Assembly (NCBI GenBank): GCA_022592445.1
Contig: JABYQR010000032.1
Coordinates: forward strand, 62,001-126,000
DNA from: Cytidiella melzeri
Lineage: Eukaryota; Basidiomycota; Agaricomycetes; Polyporales; Irpicaceae
Reading direction: 5' to 3'
DNA: 64,000 nt
The notes under the pieces were generated by a model. That model did no database searches, was not told the DNA's origin, and worked only from the letters and a program-made list of their open reading frames with translations. Below, piece by piece: positions 47,887-58,745 of the stretch; the stretch's first letter is position 1; each line of letters starts with the position of its first letter. Position numbers and translations under genes: made by a program.

Positions 47887-49131
47887 ATGGGTCCCTCAAA
47901 CCGCGGCCCACGAGGTCGTACACATACATCCCGTCGTCGCGAGCCTTCAGAAGGCATAGAGGAAGACGAGCTGACTCAAGCAGCTGCGGCGGACTCTGAC
48001 GAAGACGACGAGATAGAGGCTCTTCCACCTACCAAGGCTCCCAAACTATCCAAAAGCAAAAGAGCGAAGCCTTCGACCTCTGCAGCTGCCGCATTGGATA
48101 CAGACATGCTCGCAGAATTGGGGGATCAGCCAATTGACAGGGGTGCTGCCGGCAAACTGAGCGGAATGTCAGATGACTGGAAACGCATGCGTGAAACGAT
48201 ACATGCGAATGCCTATGCTCTCATTCGCGACATAGCTGCGACGATGGCAGAGTTTGGTGAAGACGATGCTGGTCAGAAAGTAAGTGCTTTTGGTATATAT
48301 GAAGTTTTCAGAGCAGTAATGTCTTCGGAGATCAGACTCTAGGAAAGCTTGATAGCACCATGAGGAGTCTTGTTGACACGGAAAACGAACTCCTCTCACA
48401 TGAGAAAGCCCTGCATGACCTACATCAAAAGATTGCGCGTGGCGAGCCTGTGGTATGTTTCTGTGCAGACCTCCCATGAAAACCATTGAGTCTGGGTCAC
48501 ATGCACATTTTTAGACAGACGCTATCACGCTTTACGATGAAGGAGTACAGCGTCAGAAGCAGGAGTATGCTATGAGAACATCGCGAAAGAAGTACGCAAA
48601 TAACGATGAATACCTCGCGTTTCGCCAGGCAATATATGTGTGTGATGTACTGCGTAACTGTGGCTCATCTGCTTAAAAGCTATCCTGCATACAGGAAGTC
48701 CAGCATCCTGGTCAACCGATGCCGCCTGCATCTGAGTTCATCGAGCAGGAAGAAGGCGACGACAGCGATGACGACGACGACGTAGTCATTGGTGGTGTAA
48801 CCCAGGATTATAAGTGCCCGCTATCGCTCACCATCTTGGTGGACCCGCTTACCTCGTATGTTGTTATATCGTTACAAGGCCACCATGAGACTCATTATGG
48901 GAATACAGGAAAACCTGTGGTCACTCATTCTCTGCTGAGGCTATTCGAGAGTATTTAGGCAGCAACCGCACCTCCCGCAAGAAGTGCCCTACATCGGGTT
49001 GCAACAAGGTGATATCCTTAGACGACCTCAAACCAGACAAGGAGCTTGCGAAGAAAGCCCGAGAGGCTGCGAGAAGAGAGCGTATGCGGGAAGAACATGA
49101 TGAAGACATGGATGAGGAGATAATCGAGTAG
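47887..49131 (+). CDS. Nse2/Mms21-like SUMO E3 ligase of the SMC5/6 complex
   Basis: It SUMOylates chromatin proteins within the SMC5/6 DNA-repair complex. The N-terminus is disordered and acidic ('EDELTQ', 'DSDEDDEIEALPP'). A helical region follows ('GMSDDWKRMRETIHANAYAL', 'STMRSLVDTENELLSHEKAL', 'ITLYDEGVQRQKQEYA'), fitting the coiled-coil arm that binds Smc5. The C-terminal SP-RING/MIZ finger is 'YKCPLSLTILVDPLTS', then across an intron 'KTCGHSFSAEAIREYL' and 'KKCPTSGCNKVISLDDL'. It supplies the C, C-x-H and C-x4-C ligands typical of Nse2. The end 'REEHDEDMDEEIIE' is acidic. At least four short introns are present. The finger is complete, so the gene looks functional. Confidence 0.85.
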
Positions 49132-49412
49132 TGCCAGTACGGCACTCTGGTCGCCTTCATGTGTAGCGTATGAATACGTAATGGGTACATCTCTTTCACT
49201 GCTTGTCTAGTTCCAAGCTTATTGTAGGTACTCGACCTAAGTAGTGGCTGACAGGTTGATGCCATAGTATCCTGCAACGCTGTAGTCAGCACGACGTCAG
49301 CCTCCTCACACAAAAGGCAACGAAGGGACACGCGAACACTTCTACTCACGACCATTACGATTACCACGACCGGCTTACACTACCCTCACGTTCTTTTACA
49401 CCCACATTCGTT

Positions 49413-49869
49413 ATGACTCACAGTATTCCTTTCTCAACTCCCCGTACACCCAAGGGCTACAAGCGCATAGCAGAGCCATCCTCTCCTTTGGCCCGCTTCA
49501 ACCAGAACCTGCCATCCGAGCTCCCCTCCTTGCGAAATTGGAAGGAGACTTGTCGAGTGAGTGCACCAAGTGTTGTCAGTCGATGCTATGTGCTCACACC
49601 ATGTGTAGGTTTTCCATGCCTCGGGTACCTCCACCACTTCGGCTTCGTCGCCAACCTCGTCGTCAGTCAGCTCTGGCGGAAGCATGCAAACACAAACCTC
49701 ATTCAAATGTTTCGACAATCTCATGCTGCTCAAAGACTTAAACGACGTCGAAACCGACGAGGAATGCTCCAGCTCCTTCAATGCCCACGCGGCTAAACGA
49801 CCGAAGAGGCGAGTCAAGCTTGGGGAGCATGGCAAGAAGTCGGGGAGACGGGCGGGTAATAGTGGCTGA
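49413..49869 (+). CDS. Small disordered protein, unknown
   Basis: There are two exons. Exon 1 encodes 'SIPFSTPRTPKGYKRIAEPS' and 'LPSELPSLRNWKETCR'. An intron (GTGAGT...TGTGTAG) is followed by 'VFHASGTSTTSASSPTSSSV', 'SFKCFDNLMLLKDLNDVETD' and a basic tail with 'AKRPKRRVKLGEHGKK', a likely nuclear localisation signal. The splice keeps the frame. The STPRTP and 'PSSPLARF' motifs resemble Cdk sites. No family is recognised; a small nuclear regulatory protein is a guess. Confidence 0.5.
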
Positions 49870-50220
49870 CACTCGGATGTCCTTTAAGTTAAATCCATGT
49901 GGCAGCCGCAGCTATGGTGGCTGTGAAGATACTAGCACTGTAGTATATTTTGAACCGTCATGTCGCGCAAGAACTTAAGCCAAGATCATCGAAGTTGTGA
50001 TCAAGTTTGTCACACCAGCGCCACAACAAGCTTACCTTCCTAATTGGAAACTCGGCCCGCTCATCCCGCCGGTGCCGGTTGGGCTTGTCTGCTTCAAGTT
50101 GGAATTGAAGTTGGCACTAAACCACCAACATCTACAATACACCTCAACTACTATCTGCTGCTGGGCAGCATATTCATACTTCGCCTATTCTACCCCAACG
50201 ATACTCTCGTATAGCAACGC
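49870..50220. other. Intergenic, no gene seen
   Basis: It contains CT-rich 5' flank of the next gene (around 50150-50220). Nothing else is recognised. Confidence 0.4.
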
Positions 50221-50988
50221 ATGTATCAGCACAACATAACCGCGGGCGCCGATGTACAGGCTTCCACTGGCAGCACGACGTTCGATCCTCCATCTCGGCT
50301 GGGCCTGTATACCACCACAATGTTTCGGGACGATTCGACATCGACAGGACTCTTCAATTCACGTGAATACTACTCACCAGCTTCTATCCATTCTATCTCC
50401 CACTCGACGAGTCTGTCGACAGTTGCGCTCTCAAGCTCCTTCTCTGGCAGTCTGGCTTCGTCCTCGTCCTCGGCATATTCTTTGTCCACAATAGACAGCG
50501 ACGTCGAACTCGGCGTTTTTGTCAACGACAACTATCATGCCACCCACAACCAAGACCATACGCTGTCTCATCAGCTGTATCCTTTCGCCCCTGCGAACCG
50601 CATACCATTGAGCCACTCCAAGAGAAGACCCGCGCGTGTCTGGGACGCTGTCAAACTGCGTGTCGTGAAAACCTTGCGACGGGCGAGAGGTGCGAACGCC
50701 TTGCAACTCACTCCTTGGGAGTGCGCCGTCTACGTAACGTTCGGCTTCTACCTCTGGGTTTTGCTTAGCGCTTTCGCCGGCGACGCCCGCATGGTGAGGA
50801 CTTGCGCTTCGCTCTCCAACTTTGGCAACCAGCTCAATACCTCAAGCACGGTTCTTTCCTCGAGCATGGTCGACTCCGGAGGCATTCTGCATGAGCATCT
50901 GGTTTCTGGACGGGAGGGACAGGCTGTGATTGAATACGTGGCTAGAGAGCATATTATATCACCAACCTCGCATCATCATGTTCCATAA
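50221..50988 (+). CDS. Uncharacterised single-span membrane protein
   Basis: It is intronless, about 255 residues. The first ~130 residues are Ser/Thr-rich and disordered. A basic segment ('RRPARVWDAVKLRVVKTLRR') is followed by one hydrophobic span ('CAVYVTFGFYLWVLLSAFAG', about residues 174-193). A Ser-rich C-terminal part ends TSHHHVP. The Arg/Lys-rich flank before the span suggests a cytosolic N-terminus. No family is recognised. It is supported by a long uninterrupted frame and a membrane span, not by homology. Confidence 0.5.
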   Translation: MYQHNITAGADVQASTGSTTFDPPSRLGLYTTTMFRDDSTSTGLFNSREYYSPASIHSISHSTSLSTVALSSSFSGSLASSSSSAYSLSTIDSDVELGVFVNDNYHATHNQDHTLSHQLYPFAPANRIPLSHSKRRPARVWDAVKLRVVKTLRRARGANALQLTPWECAVYVTFGFYLWVLLSAFAGDARMVRTCASLSNFGNQLNTSSTVLSSSMVDSGGILHEHLVSGREGQAVIEYVAREHIISPTSHHHVP

Positions 50989-51186
50989 CACTGGGTAGGT
51001 TGCAGCATAGTTATATCACACAAATACATAACATCCATCACTATACTGAAGTATGACAGTTGAGTCTTGATCTGCGTCTCAAAAGAGCAGTATTTTGAAT
51101 TTTGTGGAAGCTATTTCGAACAACGGAACACTCCAAGGCCCTTGAGTAAAACAACTCGGGCCGCAAAACCAAAACAAATAGTCCTA

Positions 51187-51258
51187 TTCCGACACGGGGA
51201 ATCGAACCCCGGGCTATCGCGTGAGAGGCGATAATGTTAGCCACTACACCATATCGGA
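51187..51258 (-). tRNA. tRNA-Glu (anticodon CTC)
   Basis: On the minus strand the sequence starts TCCGATATGGTGTAGTGGCT and ends CCGTGTCGGA plus a discriminator base. The 7-bp acceptor stem (TCCGATA/TGTCGGA, one G-T pair), the anticodon stem ATCGC/GCGAT with loop CTCTCAC (anticodon CTC), and the T arm with GGTTCGATTCC (B box) are all visible. The A box is TGGTGTAGTGG. No intron. A T-rich run follows the 3' end (about 51165-51178), fitting a pol III terminator. Confidence 0.95.
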
Positions 51259-51305
51259 ATGAAATAATCTGAGTTAACAGCAGTCATGTTGTCAATCCCC
51301 CGTCT

Positions 51306-51424
51306 AGAACATTCAGGGGTTGTGGTCGCCATTCTACATGTGACTGTAATCTCGAAGTTTCGACATCGAGTCTGTTCTCGACTGTTCTTCACGAAAATAC
51401 GCAGCCATGCTGCATAGTATAAAA
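51306..51424 (+). promoter_or_regulatory. Heat-shock promoter: two HSE dyads and TATA box
   Basis: AGAACATTCA (51306-51315) and CGAAGTTTCG (51353-51362) are both perfect nGAAnnTTCn heat-shock elements. TATAAAA is at 51418-51424, 64 nt before the Hsp20 ATG. A gapped TTC...GAA pair near 51375-51397 may add a weaker site. Control by heat-shock factor is inferred. Confidence 0.7.
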
Positions 51425-51487
51425 GGGCATTGCTGAAGGTCACTCTGTGCAACGCCGCTATTACCACCACAAGCACCAGACCGCAAC

Positions 51488-52132
51488 ATGTCCCTCGCTC
51501 GTCACTTCTTCCGCGAGTTTCGTCCATTATTTCGAATGCTAGAGGAGCCCCTTGGGCGGTCGCCAGCATTCATAGGCTCCACTCACCGTCCGTTCCTCGA
51601 AGATCCTTTCTTCCGTGACCCGTTCCAGTCCGCTCTCAGGCCCGCAGTCGATGTAGTAGAAGAGGGCAATAACTATGTTGTCGAAGCCGAGCTCCCTGGC
51701 GTGAAGAAGGAGGATGTCCACGTCCGGGTAGGCGACGGCGGCCGGAGTGTGACCATCGAAGGTCGGGTCGTTGACCGAAGGGGCTCTGGTGTCAATCAGC
51801 CACTGCCCGAAGCCCAACCATCCGGAGCTGAGGAAATCCAAGCACCGAGTCAAGCCGGCGAGGGTAAGTCGAATGTGACTGTCTCGAAAAGAGCACAATG
51901 CTGAGAATGCATGTTTCTAGGTCCTCGAGCTTCAGCCGTAACTTCTGCTAGTGAACCGAACCAACTTTCCACTGAGCGTTCGTTCGTTGGTACTTCGTCG
52001 TTCACGCGCACCGTGTGGCTGCCGAGGCGAGTTGACAGCGCGAATGTGTCCGCGAAGCTGAACGACGGGATACTCACTTTGACAATCCCGAAAGCCGAAG
52101 ATCCTGGCAGCGTCGAGGTGACGGTGCAGTAG
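51488..52132 (+). CDS. Small heat-shock protein, Hsp20 family
   Basis: It is an ATP-independent chaperone that holds unfolding proteins. The N-terminus is Phe/Arg-rich ('MSLARHFFREFRPLFRMLEE'). The alpha-crystallin domain starts 'PAVDVVEEGNNYVVEAELPG', then 'KKEDVHVRVGDGGRSVTIEG'. A Pro/Ser-rich insert is split by an intron (starting GTAAGTCG near 51865, ending TTTCTAG at 51920). It resumes 'SSFTRTVWLPRRVDSANVSA' and 'KLNDGILTLTIPKAED', which contains the L-T-I/L-x-I-P type C-terminal motif. About 195 residues, as usual for the family with an inserted loop. The upstream heat-shock elements support the call. Confidence 0.93.
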
Positions 52133-52595
52133 ATGTGCCTCCACCGCGAACTGGGGATGGGTTAGCGCTGACATTGGAAACAAAAATGGACCATAGTCAA
52201 AAAAATCATAGCCACGCACCACCACTCTGTATTATGTAGCATTCTTACCTGTAGCAATATATAATCTCCTCTTTCAATGTTCGCTGCGAGAGTATAATGA
52301 CAAGAGGATTGACCACTGTTTCTCCCACGGGCGGACGAGACGCGCCTCATCATGACCGTTACTTGTGTCGGAAAGGAGAAAAAGGGACATAGCCTGTATG
52401 CAACCGCGTCTCATTCTCTGCTTTTCCCTCCACCCGCCCATACAATTCCTCCCGCTCTTGTTGACAAGAAACAGCTCGCGCTCTCGCGGTGACATCGCGA
52501 TCTGCCACTGCACATCCCCTACCCACCCCAGCGTGTTTTTCCGGCTATCTACTGCTTGCAGTTTCTGCGCACCACGCCCGTTTTGAGCTCCCGCA
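52133..52595. other. Intergenic, no gene seen
   Basis: It lies between tandem plus-strand genes. Minus-strand open frames here are extensions of frames antisense to the next gene. Confidence 0.4.
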
Positions 52596-54592
52596 ATGTC
52601 CGCTACTGGCAGCATCTCCAACGCCAAGCCACGCATCCTCCTGCAGTTCACCCAGAACAAGGAGGGGTCCGTACCTGCTATTAGGACAGTCCAAGGTAAC
52701 CTTGATATAGACGTCGTCATGCACGAGCTACGTGACAATAACGGACGTTCAGATGGGCCGACAACTGAGGAGGAATATGAGGACGAGGACGACGGCGAGG
52801 ACGAAGTTGACCAGCTAGTCAGCACCGAGGATGAGGGCCCGCCAAAGGCGGGAACGTCTGCGAGTGCGGCCGGTGCCAGCAAGCCGCCACGAGTGCGCTC
52901 GCAGAAGGTGTCTGTTCAGCCCCCGATACCTCTCGCACGATTGGAGGGTATTCTCGACACCGAAAGTATGTACTCCAATTATCTGCGAGGCTCCTTACGT
53001 GCTTTGACATATGGAAATCTACGTAGTCGGCGAAACCATGTCAAAAGAGGCGATGTTCGTGCTGTCGGCTGCAACAGTGCGTTCGCCTGCTCATCTGCAT
53101 CTCAATATGCGCCTTGCTCATCGTTCCCCTGTCCAAACCCTGTATTCGACGATCTCTAGGACGCGTTCATCAAACGGATGGCGGAAGTTGGCCACCGAAA
53201 AGCCAACAGTATGCGACGGACAACCGTGACTTATCATGATATGGGTACGCACCATTCACAGCCTTCGCTCTTGTTTCATTGTCATAGCGCTGCGATGAGC
53301 ATCAAAAGCGAACTAGGCTTCCCTTTGGTCGCTATGAACGACCTGCTCCACAATGGTGTTATGCCGCCGTACTGTGCTCCAGGGTGCTGGACATTTGTCA
53401 AGAGTGATGCTGGTAGTCGTCTCGTCGAACGTGTCTGGCCCGCAGGTTCATAGCGTAGTCAAGAACGGATCGTTCTTGACGTTAATAACCTCTCAATCTG
53501 TTCAATTTCTCTCGCCACTCTATCACACGCGACGTTGTAGCTAACACTGTTCCGCAGCTTCTGCAGTACATCAGCAGCCTGAACTTCGATTCCTTGAAGG
53601 TAGGCAATATATATGCTGAGGTGCCGCCCACGGGATGACCTCAATGCTGACCTGACCTTCCAGAAACAATTCCTCAGCCCCTTGGTTTAGCGGAAGCTTT
53701 ACGATTACGAGAAGCCAAAGGAAAAGCGCTCCTTCAACCGCTGTTGTCGACACCAGCACCGCCCCGACCATTTGCAATATCCGTACCATCAGCCCAGTCG
53801 CTATCTATCACTCTACCAGCGCGAAGTATATCTGTTTCAGCCTCTGCCTCCGGCTCCAACGCTCCTTCACCAGCCCCGCTGGTATTACCGAATACCTCTA
53901 TCTCCGCTTGGATGTCGAAGCCCAGCACTGCGAAGGGCAAACGAAAGGCGAACCAGTTGCTAAACGGCGACATGACTCCTCCCGTTAACGGTGTGCCAAG
54001 TGCCAGCTCGACGAGTATGCCAGTGGCTGTCAACGGCACGGCCGCAGCACCTCTCGTCGTAGAACCGGTTAGCGTACCGGCCCCACAGCCTCGAAGGATG
54101 AGTATGCGAGAGCCAAAACCAAGGCGTAGACCTGATGAGGGAGAAGATTCTCCGAGGCCACCTCCAGCTCCACCAACGTCTCCCGTGAAGGAAACCACAA
54201 CTGGGAAGACGAGACCGTCTAGAGCGAAGACGGCGAAAGGGAAGGCAAAAGCAGCTGCAGCTGCAGCTGCATCTGCATCTGCACCGGTTTTGACTACGGC
54301 CGCACGCAACGGCGTGAATCATGCGCATACGAACGGAAAGGTGACAATGACGACGAGGTCGAGGAGAGGGTCGAATGCCGTCGTCCAGCCGCCAGCTCCT
54401 CCGGCAGAGGCGGGGCTGCAGCGGGACGAACCAAAGTGGGCGGTGGTGGAGTGCGATAGTGGGCATCTTTCTGGACCAGGCAGTGGATTCTTGGACGGCC
54501 CTGGGGCTTTGGCGCGGAATGGGTACATGGAGAACCCAGGAAGGACCATATATTCATCGCAAAGGCAACCTGACACGACAGCCTCGTGGTAG
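52596..54592 (+). CDS. Dpb3/POLE4-like (NF-YC-type) histone-fold protein
   Basis: An acidic N-terminus ('EEEYEDEDDGEDEVDQ') precedes the histone fold 'LARLEGILDTE', 'IGETMSKEAMFVLSAATDAF', 'KRMAEVGHRKANSMRRTTVT', 'YHDMASAVHQQPELRFLEET' and 'IPQPLGLAEALRLREAKGK'. The pieces join across four introns. One of them, 53245-53557, is 313 nt, far above the usual 50-60 nt. The fold resembles POLE4/CHRAC15/Dpb3, partners in DNA polymerase epsilon and chromatin-remodelling complexes. The long tail (about 280 residues) is Ala/Pro/Ser/Lys-rich with 'AAAAAAASASAP', unlike the short orthologues, and may be a DNA- or protein-binding extension. Which complex it serves cannot be settled from the window. Confidence 0.72.
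53458..53480. other. Perfect 10-bp inverted repeat in a long intron
   Basis: GTCAAGAACG, a 3-nt loop GAT, and CGTTCTTGAC form a perfect hairpin within the 313-nt intron 53245-53557 of the histone-fold gene. I find no box C/D, box H/ACA or tRNA pattern around it. Confidence 0.6.
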
Positions 54593-55078
54593 GGCCTTGA
54601 CAATATGACAATGGAGGAGGGAGCAAATCAATATGGGGGATTGTCTCACATTTCTAGAGCGTGGCGGCGGACTTTACAATGTGTGTGTTTATACGTGTAG
54701 ACTCAATTGGCTAATGCTGCTACACGGATACGAGCTCCCGGAATTCTTTCCGCCACATAAGACATCGAAGGTCAGCACTATAGCCAGCTGCAGCCTGGTC
54801 ATCGTTCTACTCTCTCGAACGGTCCTATGGTCTACGAGGATGCTATGAACGCTTGGCACGGGCAAAGTCATCTTCTCCTCTACTTTACTCATGCAGCTGC
54901 AATTATTTTTCTTTCATAATGTGCAGCCCAAAGAGCATTTAGCCTGGAATAAACCTGATAACTTTAATTGACTCGGATATCGTACAGGCACAAGCGCTAA
55001 TCTCGTCGCGGCTAGATAGTTCAAGTTGTTTAGACTGCATCCGCCCAACTCCCAGTTCACTCCTCACCTTGTTCCATC
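54593..55078. other. Intergenic, no gene seen
   Basis: It lies between tandem plus-strand genes; only short open frames. Confidence 0.4.
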
Positions 55079-56638
55079 ATGTCAGCACCGGGGGCAGCGA
55101 CCGTCTTGACTGCTTCAGACTTTCCAAAGCTCAGCGCACTCCCTATCATCAACATTGCGCCCTACCTTACAACCGAGAACAAGTCAGGGAGACTATCAGT
55201 GGCTTCGTCCCTTCATGCTGCGTGCTTGGAATACGGTTTCTTCTACCTCGACTACACTTCCTACGTGGATCCCAGTGAGCCGGAAGAGTTAACAGAGCTT
55301 GCCAGGAAGTTCTTTGCGCAGTCGCAGGAGGAGAAAGAGAAAATCGCGCTGAGGAACGAGGACGGTGCGAGAGGTGAGTGTTACTTTGTTCCCTTTGTCA
55401 TCCGGCTTTAACGATGATCATGATGACCTCGAATAGGCTACGCAAGACTGAAGGAGAATGTCACCAAGGGGAAGGCCGACAACCATGAAGGTGTAGATCT
55501 CTATCGTCCAGTAGAGAACCCTGACAAGACCAAGCCGCTTTGGGGAGAGAACCAATGGCCGGAAATTCCTGGGTTTAAGGAGAAATACAACAAGTGGATT
55601 GAGAAAATGAAGAAATTGGGAATGATCATTATGGAGGCGTACGTTTCTCCACGATGATTTGTTCGCATTTGGAATGCTGATTTGTGGGCAGCATGGCTGA
55701 TGGCCTTGGTATGACCAAAGACGAATGGGAGGAACTGAAATCGCAGGTGGACGATAGCTTTTGGGTTATGCGCGTGATAGGTAATTTGCCTATGGACTCT
55801 GTCGTTTTTCCCCAGAACGCTGATAGTTCCCTATGTCAGGATATCCGCCGTTACCCAACGACCATGATGGCTTCTCTTGTGGAGAGCACAAGTCAGTTTT
55901 TTGATTCCATATATTCCAGCGCACGGTTCCAACAAACATTCTTGTCGCTGAATAGGGACTATGGATGTCTAACGTAGGCACCTCCATCCATCTCTATAAC
56001 AGATAAATTCCATATCCTCGTGCACCATCTGTCACAGACTCCTGTACGCAGATCCTACACATGGCGCACTCGAAGTATTCCTCCAAGATACCGGACATGT
56101 ACTGCAGGTACTGCCAGATGTGACACCAGCAGAGGCAGTTGAAGACGGTGTATGGATCAAGGCCGATCCCATCCCAGGATGCATTGTGTGCAACGTTGGA
56201 GAAAGTCAGTATCAACAGCCGCCATCGCCTGCAACGCCACTGACTCCAGTCGCTACAGTGTGGGAGATTTGGTCGAATGGGCTTTACAAGAGCACACTGC
56301 ACCGTGTCGTCCATCGAGGTTCTAATTATCGGTGAATAGTGTTTTTCCTTGCATTGGTACAAATACCTGACATAATGTTTTCAGTGTATCGTATGTAGGA
56401 TATCTCGTACCAAGGCGAGAGTGCTTATGGCTTTTTTCTCACTTCTAGCATACCCTTTTTCTTCGAACCGAATTTTGACGCGCTTGTCAAGCCTCTCGCC
56501 GCCGCTGCGCGTATACAAGAAGGCGACCCGAAAGTTGAAGGGCAGATACAGAAGACGTACCAGCCAGTAGTTTATGGGGAGTTCCTTCTTGGCAAAGTGG
56601 GCAGTAATTTTGACACGGGAAGAGGAAAGTATGATTGA
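55079..56638 (+). CDS. 2-oxoglutarate/Fe(II)-dependent oxygenase, isopenicillin N synthase-like
   Basis: It belongs to the 2OG-Fe(II) dioxygenase superfamily that hydroxylates or oxidises small molecules. The N-terminal DIOX_N-like part reads 'LPIINIAPYL', 'AACLEYGFFYLDY' and 'ARKFFAQSQEEKEKIA'. The catalytic core, assembled over several introns, gives 'GEHKDYGCLTLLYADPTHGA' (first His and Asp ligands), 'GVWIKADPIPGCIVCNVGE', 'WEIWSNGLYKSTLHRVVHRG' (second His ligand) and 'RVSIPFFFEPNFDALV' (the R-x-S pair for 2-oxoglutarate). The family residues are all present and the length (about 350 residues) is normal. It ends NFDTGRGKYD. There is no biosynthetic cluster around it, so the substrate is unknown. 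Confidence 0.88.
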
Positions 56639-56961
56639 ACGATAGCGAAATGTAGAAGTAATTTAGCGTGGGACGGACATCTGTTTGTTTATTACGCCTG
56701 TTGTCTAGTAATTGGAGGATTGTGTACATAATCCTCCATCTCCGAGTCCAGGTGCAGTGGTGATCGTCTTTCGACGAATGTCTCCCCGCCACCGTCTACC
56801 CGCTACCAACGGGTCTCAGGCGTCTTTGCATGAGCGCTTCCCCCAATCTCATCCAAGTCATGAATTTTCAGAGTCTTGCCTATCGATGCAGGCTCTCCGT
56901 CTTTCGTCCTCACCAATTGTATCGATATACACCTGGACCACCTTTTTACTTCACTAGAGAC
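56639..56961. other. Short intergenic region, possible leader of the next gene
   Basis: An in-frame ATG at 56830 would extend the Arc1-like protein by 44 residues rich in Arg, Ser and aromatic residues. That could be a mitochondrial leader or 5' UTR. Confidence 0.35.
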
Positions 56962-58591
56962 ATGTCTGCAGTTGCAAGCTTGAGCAGTCCGCTGAAAGAG
57001 CTCGTGACGGGTGCGACACAGGATGGGGGCACCGACTTTGGCAAGAACGAGAAGGACAAGGCGGAGGTTAGCGAGTGGATTGGGAGAATTGCGGGTGGGA
57101 AAATGATAAATCTGGAAGCCCTAAAGGTACCCTCTCACCCATACCAACAATCTGCGCTGCCAGTACTGAAGTTTAAGGGATGGTTGTCTAGGATCTGGAG
57201 GCTCAGCTTGTACCGAAGACGTACGTCGTGAGCAACTGCTTCACTGCTGCAGATGTAGCCCTATATGGCGCACTGCACCCCATATTTGTAAGTTATATTA
57301 TCCTCGTTGCGATTTCTAAGCTGACATACTCTTGTTGTGTCCACAGTCTCAACTCCAACCCGCACAATACTATGCGCAACCCGCGCTCACACGATACTTT
57401 GACCACATCCAACACCGCCCTTCGGTGCGCAAATCAGCGGAGGCACTCGCCCCCGCATTTGCTCTTGTCCCCTTCGACTTGGAGAGCGCGCCGAAATTGG
57501 AACGCAAAGCCGATCCTCCTAAGGAGAAGAAGAAGAAAGGTGATGCTGCGCCGGCTGAACAGGCGGCGTCAGGCTCTCAGCCTGCTCCTGAAAAGAAGGC
57601 AAAGAATGAGAAGACTGTCGCTCCTCCCCCTCCCGCAGATGCTGCCCCTCCCGCCGCACAGGCTGAAGGGAAGGCACAGAAAAAGGAGAAGAAGGAGAAA
57701 AAAACTACCGATGAGGGATCGAGTAAAAAAGGAGGCAAAGCTCTACCTGTCGCTGAAGATGCAGGGGAGCCTGTGCCGTCCATGATCGACCTGCGGGTAG
57801 GACATATCGTTGACAGTCAGTCGTTTGCCAGTGAATGGAACAGCTTGCGGTTTAAGGCTAACGTTTTCGGTGCTACAGTTATGAAGCATCCCGATGCGGA
57901 CGGCCTTTATGTCGAGGTAACATTCTAGGCTGTCATAGATGCAAATGGAAAGCATCCCGTGCTAATTGTGCTCATGTAGCAAATTGACTTTGGTGAGGAG
58001 ACAGGACCGCGGACGGTCGTTTCCGGTCTCGTGCATCATATCCCTATTGAACAGATGCGGGATAAGTACCTTGTGGGCGTGGTACGTGCTACAACTCAAT
58101 TGAAACTGGATGGAGTTACCAACCCCACAGTAGTGCAACCTGAAGCCCGCGAACATGCGTGGTGTGAAGAGTTTTGCTATGGTTCTCTGCGTATGTTATA
58201 CACGCTGCCAATCACTTGCAAAACCCTCATCATTTCTCACAAATCTAGGCAACATCAAAAGACGGCAAGGAAGCTGGGATTGAACTCATTCAACCTCCAG
58301 CTGACTCGAAACCGGGAGATCGCGTCTACTTTGAGGGTTCCGACTTCGAGAGTATGTGTCTTCTTCTATCCTGAGTTCTATGTACTGATAAGACTTTCGG
58401 TCGTAGGCGCAATCCCTCTATCGCAGCTGAACCCCAAGAAGAAGATATTTGAGACCGTTCAGCCTGGGTTCACGACGCTCGATTCCAGGGAGGCTGCATG
58501 GATCGATCCGACGACGAAGAGCGTACATAAGATTCGTACAGAGCGAGGAGTGTGTGTCGCCCCTACACTTATAGCTGCCTCGTTGTCGTAA
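56962..58591 (+). CDS. ARC1: Arc1/AIMP1-like tRNA-binding cofactor
   Basis: It binds tRNA and delivers it to aminoacyl-tRNA synthetases. Start MSAVASLSSPLKE at 56962. The N-terminal GST-C-like part ('KAEVSEWIGRIAGGKMINLE', 'LVPKTYVVSNCFTAADVALY', 'QPALTRYFDHIQHRPSV') would dock the synthetases. A Lys/Ala/Pro/Glu-rich linker ('KKEKKEKKTTDEG') follows. The C-terminal OB-fold tRNA_bind/EMAPII domain shows 'MIDLRVGHIVD', 'VMKHPDADGLYVEQIDFGEE', 'TGPRTVVSGLVHHIP', then after short introns 'CNLKPANMRGVKSFAMVLC' and 'PGDRVYFEGSDFE'. The remaining C-terminal part ends LIAASLS. All expected domains are in order, as in yeast Arc1. About seven introns. Confidence 0.88.
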
Positions 58592-58745
58592 ACTTTATAA
58601 ACATGACAATGTAATACTAGACTCGACATCAAGTACACATACCCACACTTCGCTCTTGTCACGCACATTGTCACGCAATGTCACGAGCAATTCCGCATGC
58701 AAGCGCTCTTGAACTCTAGCGCAAACGACGTTCACCGACCTAGGC

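Noticed and set aside
53245..53557. Intronic snoRNA
   Set aside because: A GCGATGA near 53292 resembles a C box, but no matching D box or terminal stem is found.
53734..54309. 191-codon minus-strand frame rich in Ala and Gly
   Set aside because: It is antisense to the low-complexity tail of the histone-fold gene, whose composition forces an open frame.
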